NCBI RefSeq assembly: GCF_014863605.1
Contig: NZ_CP062252.1
Coordinates: forward strand, 1,311,001-1,375,000
Origin: Pseudomonas allokribbensis
GTDB lineage: Bacteria; Pseudomonadota; Gammaproteobacteria; Pseudomonadales; Pseudomonadaceae
Reading direction: 5' to 3'
Length of the DNA stretch: 64,000 bases
In this document: positions 60,830 to 64,000 of the stretch, in pieces
How the letters are laid out: the number at the start of each line of letters is the position of its first letter
Numbering within the stretch: position 1 is the first letter of the stretch
Made by a program: the position numbers and the translations under genes
Notes under the pieces: model-generated
Told to the model about the DNA's origin: nothing
The model's database searches: none
What the model saw: only the letters and a program-made list of their open reading frames with translations

Positions 60830-60836
60830 GGTGCTC

Positions 60837-61403
60837 ATGTTTAATTATCTGTTCGATCATGTGGGCTGCCTGTCCGGTCCCGTTGAATTTGCCGAGACGC
60901 CTGGACTTGGCGTTCAGTTGCCCAGCAATTCAGTGCAATTGCCTTTCGAATTGCCATCGCCTGGAAATGGCCGTGTCTGGGTTCTGGTGAACGGAGTTCC
61001 TCGTGAGGTGAGCGATCACCGGGGAGTGGTTCACAGGAAGGACAGCGGTGCGATACAGATCTGGGTTGAACCAGGTGAGTTACCGGATGACCTTACTGCC
61101 GATGTCTGGCCAGGAGAGGGATATATCTGGAATGGTCAAGCGTGGATGCTCGATGAAACGGCCCACCTGTCCGCGATCAAGTCTGGCCTTATCGACAAGC
61201 GCGACACGCTGCTGCGCGACGCGGTCCTGCGCATCGCCCCCCTGCAATACGCCGAAGACATCGGCGATGCCAGCCACGAAGAAGAGCTGCAACTGCTCGA
61301 GTGGAAGCTCTACAGCGTCGAGCTGAACCGAATCGAAAAGCAGACCGGTTTCCCGGAAGAAATCACTTGGCCGGCTGTGCCCGGCACAACCGTCACCAGC
61401 TGA
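60837..61403 (+). CDS. Tail fibre assembly chaperone (Tfa type) paired with fibre 2
   Basis: The 188-residue protein begins MFNYLFDHVGCLSGPVEF and has the classic Tfa C-terminal block: RDAVLRIAPLQYAEDIGD, WKLYSVELNRIEKQTGFP, ITWPAVP. It lies 7 bases after fibre 2. Its C-terminal block is the same type as the four orphan proteins at 31.7-33.9 kb. Confidence 0.87.
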   Translation: MFNYLFDHVGCLSGPVEFAETPGLGVQLPSNSVQLPFELPSPGNGRVWVLVNGVPREVSDHRGVVHRKDSGAIQIWVEPGELPDDLTADVWPGEGYIWNGQAWMLDETAHLSAIKSGLIDKRDTLLRDAVLRIAPLQYAEDIGDASHEEELQLLEWKLYSVELNRIEKQTGFPEEITWPAVPGTTVTS

Positions 61404-61425
61404 TTGCAGCACAGGAAGCAGCGCA

Positions 61426-62349
61426 ATGGACTATCCGAAAAGCATCCCCGGCGTCGGCCTGGTCAACGGCGGTTTTATCGATGAAAACCCCGTTGCCGGC
61501 ACGCCCGGGTCGTTGATCCCCGCCGCCTGGGGCAACAGTGTCACGCAAGAAATTCTCAACGCCATCAAGGCGGCCGGACTGACGCCGGACGAGACCAAGA
61601 CCAACCAATTGGCAACGGCCATTGGCGCCCTGGTCGACTTCACCAAACTGAAGAACACCCCGACCACGCTGGCGGGCTACGGCATCACCGATGCGGTGGG
61701 ACGGTTGCTGGCGGTCCGGCAGATCGACGCGGTCGGGATCACGGTTTACAAGCCAAACCCCAGAGCCAAGCGGATTCGTGTGCGGTTGATCGGGGCGGGT
61801 GGTTCGGGGGGCGGCTGCGAACCTGTTCCGGCGGGTACCCAAATCCTCGGCGGTGGTGGCGGGTCCGGCGCGTATGCGGAAAGCCTGTATGACGTCACCG
61901 CACAAATGCTCGCCGGCGTACCGGTTTCGCTGGGCGCCGGGGGCGCCGTCAGCAACACCACAGGCCTTGCGGGCGGCGGAGCCTCCTTTGGTAGCTACAT
62001 GAGTGTTTCGGGAGGCGGTGGCGGGCAGAAACTGGGGATCGTGGTCACAGGCACTTCGTCAGGATTCATTCAGGGCGGGGTCGGTGGGTTGCTGACTGGC
62101 GGCAATCTCTGCAGCGCTCGCGGTATCACCGGAGGTTTCGGAATGAGCAACGCCAATTGGGGGTTGCTGTCGGGTTGCGGAGCTCCGAGTCCGTTCGACG
62201 GCGGTGGCCCTTTCAGCGGGTCAAACACCGTTGGCAATGCCGGTGTTCGAGGTTCGGGCGGCAGTGGTTCCTGCTCGGTTCACGCTTCTGCGTCAATCGT
62301 GAGCGGCGCCGGTGGCAACGCCTTCTGTGAAATCTGGGAGTACGAGTAA
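61426..62349 (+). CDS. Tail fibre 3 of the four-fibre array, with glycine-rich C-terminus
   Basis: The 307-residue protein has the shared N-terminal module (about 1-70: MDYPKSIPGVGLVNG). After a short linker it has a glycine-rich domain (about 115-307: RVRLIGAGGSGGG, GGGGGSGAYAESLYDV, VSLGAGGAV), like glycine-rich adhesins of some tail fibres, which present variable loops on a poly-glycine core. It ends FCEIWEYE. The stop shares one base with the next gene (TAATG). Confidence 0.88.
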   Translation: MDYPKSIPGVGLVNGGFIDENPVAGTPGSLIPAAWGNSVTQEILNAIKAAGLTPDETKTNQLATAIGALVDFTKLKNTPTTLAGYGITDAVGRLLAVRQIDAVGITVYKPNPRAKRIRVRLIGAGGSGGGCEPVPAGTQILGGGGGSGAYAESLYDVTAQMLAGVPVSLGAGGAVSNTTGLAGGGASFGSYMSVSGGGGGQKLGIVVTGTSSGFIQGGVGGLLTGGNLCSARGITGGFGMSNANWGLLSGCGAPSPFDGGGPFSGSNTVGNAGVRGSGGSGSCSVHASASIVSGAGGNAFCEIWEYE

Positions 62350-62816
62350 TGGCCCGTTATGCACGTATTGAAAACGGTGTCGCAGTCGAAGTGATCGACA
62401 CCGGTGACTTCGCGATCGAACAACTGTTCGCGCCTGCGTTCGTCGCGGCGATGGTACCGGTGCCCGAAGGCGTCAACGTCGAAATCGGCGCGTCGATGGA
62501 CGAGACAGCTCCCGCTATCGAGCCTGCGTACGAACCGCCAAACCCTGTTGTCGCCAAGGCCCCCGAAGTTGAGGAAAACCAGCCTCTGGCGGCGGAGCGT
62601 ACCTGGCGTCAGTCGGCTCTCGCAGCCACCGAATGGCGGGTCACCCGCCACCGCGATGAGCAGGAATTGGGACGCGGGACAACGCTCAAGGCCCAGCAAT
62701 ACCTGGAACTGCTCGAGTACCGCCAGGCATTGCGCGACTGGCCTGGTTCCGACGCATATCCGTCATCCGTTTCGCGGCCCTCAGCACCGCAGTGGCTGGC
62801 CGGAGCGATTGGCTGA
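62349..62816 (+). CDS. Tail fibre assembly chaperone paired with fibre 3
   Basis: The 155-residue protein begins MARYARIENGVAVEVIDTG, like the orphan proteins 2 and 3, and has a C-terminal stretch QSALAATEWRVTRHRDEQEL and QQYLELLEYRQALRDWPGS, typical of tail assembly chaperones. It overlaps fibre 3 by one base. Confidence 0.85.
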   Translation: MARYARIENGVAVEVIDTGDFAIEQLFAPAFVAAMVPVPEGVNVEIGASMDETAPAIEPAYEPPNPVVAKAPEVEENQPLAAERTWRQSALAATEWRVTRHRDEQELGRGTTLKAQQYLELLEYRQALRDWPGSDAYPSSVSRPSAPQWLAGAIG

Positions 62817-62857
62817 AGCCATCACGCAACCCATGTTTTCAGATAAGGAGATAAGCC

Positions 62858-63778
62858 TTGGACTATCCCAAGAGTGTACCCAGCGTCGGGCTGGTCAATG
62901 GACAGTTTGCCGATGAGGATCCGGTTGCCGGAAAACCCGGTTCGCTGATTCCGGCGGCGTGGGGCAATGGCGTCACGCAGGAAATTCTCGGCGTTGTTCA
63001 AGCCGCTGGCATGACGCCCAGCGAGGCGTCGAACAATCAGTTGCTGGGTGCGTTGCGCAGTTCCCGATTGTTTGCGACTCCGCCGCAGTTCGATACCGGA
63101 AAAGCGGTGGCCACGCCTGAGTTCGTGCAACGTGCGTTGGGTAACCATGCCAGTGCCCGGAGCCTGGTCGACACGACGCAGCTCACGGCTGCAGATGTGG
63201 GGTGCGCATTCGGACTGGGTGGAAGCGCGGCTTACACCGTGACACTGCCTGAGGTTTCCAGTGTCCCCGATGGTGCCACTCTCAGTTTTCATTGCCTCAG
63301 CAACTCAGTCATCACGATCGCCAGTAAAACCGGAACACAAATCTGCCCGCAGGGTGCTTACTTGAGTTCGATCACGATCAACGGCGGTGAAAGCGCGCAG
63401 TTCGTGAAGGGCTATGGCATCTGGACGGTCCATGGCACTGCGAGCCTGAAATATTCAAACGCCTTTACCTTGCAGCTAGCCAGTGCCGGTTATCAAAAAC
63501 TGCCCAGCGGTTTGATTCTGCAATGGGTTGTGGGTGGTTCTGACGCCAACGGCATCATGAGCCTGTCTTTGCCGGTCAGGTTCCAGACGGCGATCGTCGG
63601 CGGAGTGGCCGATGAGGGGAACCCGTCCGGCTGGAGCGCGGGCAACACGACTGTCTGGGCGTTTGATTCGACCCTTTCAACAACATCGGTAGCTGCGGCG
63701 CGGGTCAGGAATGTCGACGGCACGAGTGTGAGACCGGCACCCGGCATCATGGGCCGCATTCTGGTTTGGGGGCGATAA
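62858..63778 (+). CDS. Tail fibre 4 of the four-fibre array, with gp53-like C-terminus
   Basis: The 306-residue protein has the shared N-terminal module (about 1-70: MDYPKSVPSVGLVNGQF). The C-terminal 105 residues contain GYQKLPSGLILQWVVGG and FQTAIVGGV, the pattern of the gp53-like C-terminal domain of phage tail fibres. The start codon is TTG, with AAGGAG upstream; this is the only one of the four that does not use ATG. A chaperone gene follows. Confidence 0.88.
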   Translation: MDYPKSVPSVGLVNGQFADEDPVAGKPGSLIPAAWGNGVTQEILGVVQAAGMTPSEASNNQLLGALRSSRLFATPPQFDTGKAVATPEFVQRALGNHASARSLVDTTQLTAADVGCAFGLGGSAAYTVTLPEVSSVPDGATLSFHCLSNSVITIASKTGTQICPQGAYLSSITINGGESAQFVKGYGIWTVHGTASLKYSNAFTLQLASAGYQKLPSGLILQWVVGGSDANGIMSLSLPVRFQTAIVGGVADEGNPSGWSAGNTTVWAFDSTLSTTSVAAARVRNVDGTSVRPAPGIMGRILVWGR

Positions 63779-63780
63779 CG

Positions 63781-64000
63781 ATGAAGATCTATTTCTTTGC
63801 TCAGACACTCGGATTTGATCGGGTCGAAAGCCCTTCTCCGGAGTTGCCTGAAGGCGCCGTAGAAATCACCCACGCCCAATACGCCGAGCTGTTTGCCGGG
63901 CAGGCAACGGGCAAGGTCATCAGCGCCAGTGCCAGTGGGCAACCCGTACTGACCGATCCGGTCATCTCCCCTGAGGCTGCGATCACTCATGAACGCGCAT
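63781..64000 (+). CDS. Putative fibre assembly chaperone paired with fibre 4 (3' end outside window)
   Basis: The ATG lies 2 bases after the fibre 4 stop and the frame is open to the end of the window (73 codons, MKIYFFAQTLGFDRVES to ITHERA). Position and opening (short beta-rich start, then ITHAQYAELFAGQATGKVI) match tail fibre assembly proteins, with the C-terminal chaperone block expected beyond the window. Confidence 0.75.
   Translation, partial: MKIYFFAQTLGFDRVESPSPELPEGAVEITHAQYAELFAGQATGKVISASASGQPVLTDPVISPEAAITHERA

Noticed and set aside
33989..64000. Complete prophage
   Set aside because: No integrase, capsid, portal, terminase, replication gene or att repeat is seen; two tail sets of different ancestry on one strand fit tandem tailocins.

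Overview
The window is chromosomal DNA of a Pseudomonas, most likely from the P. fluorescens complex. The evidence is the gene order bamA-skp-lpxD-fabZ-lpxA-lpxB-rnhB-dnaE-accA-tilS-pyrG-kdsA-eno-ftsB-ispD, then ispF-truD-surE-pcm-nlpD-rpoS-rsmZ-fdxA-mutS, plus a Pseudomonas-type REP hairpin pair and protein sequences of Pseudomonas type throughout. No tRNA, rRNA, CRISPR array, integrase or insertion sequence was seen.

Region 1 (about 1-29.2 kb) is core genome. Bases 1-5.9 kb hold outer-membrane assembly and lipid A genes (bamA 3' end, skp, lpxD, fabZ, lpxA, lpxB) running into rnhB. Next come replication (dnaE), fatty acid synthesis (accA), tRNA modification (tilS), CTP synthesis (pyrG), KDO synthesis (kdsA), glycolysis (eno), division (ftsB) and isoprenoid synthesis (ispD, ispF). 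A glutathione-dependent formaldehyde detoxification pair (frmA, fghA) with a divergent LysR regulator is inserted between ispD and ispF. The block ends with truD-surE-pcm-nlpD-rpoS, the GacA-controlled small RNA rsmZ, fdxA and mutS, the last two on the minus strand.

Region 2 (29.3-33.9 kb) is accessory and visibly more AT-rich. It holds a zeta-toxin-like kinase gene with a 55-codon partner gene on the minus strand and a divergent LexA/CI-type repressor with an S24 self-cleavage domain. ATGCA-rich operator-like sequence lies on both sides of the repressor gene. An unusual row of four small proteins follows, all with the C-terminal signature of tail fibre assembly chaperones, most of them flanked by look-alike terminator hairpins and none next to a fibre gene.

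Region 3 (34.0-48.1 kb) is a complete P2-like contractile tail module in R-pyocin order: holin, a PA0615-like protein, V, W, J, I, fibre H, fibre chaperone, sheath, tube, E/E' (with a -1 frameshift signal), tape measure, U, X and D. Region 4 (48.1-64 kb) is a second contractile tail module in phage Mu order: gp37, gp38, sheath L, tube M, gp41 (again with a -1 frameshift signal), tape measure, N, P, gp45, gp46, gp47 and gp48. It ends in four successive fibre plus chaperone pairs, and the last pair runs off the window. The four fibres share an N-terminal module of about 70 residues and have unrelated C-terminal tips.

No capsid, portal, terminase, replication or integration genes are visible, so regions 3 and 4 are read as two tandem R-type tailocins (phage-tail bacteriocins) at the mutS side of the mutS-cinA locus, a known tailocin site in this group. 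They probably share the repressor and the single visible holin. The most interesting parts are the orphan chaperone array, the four-fibre array, the toxin-like operon placed beside the repressor, and the triple collar-domain fibre.
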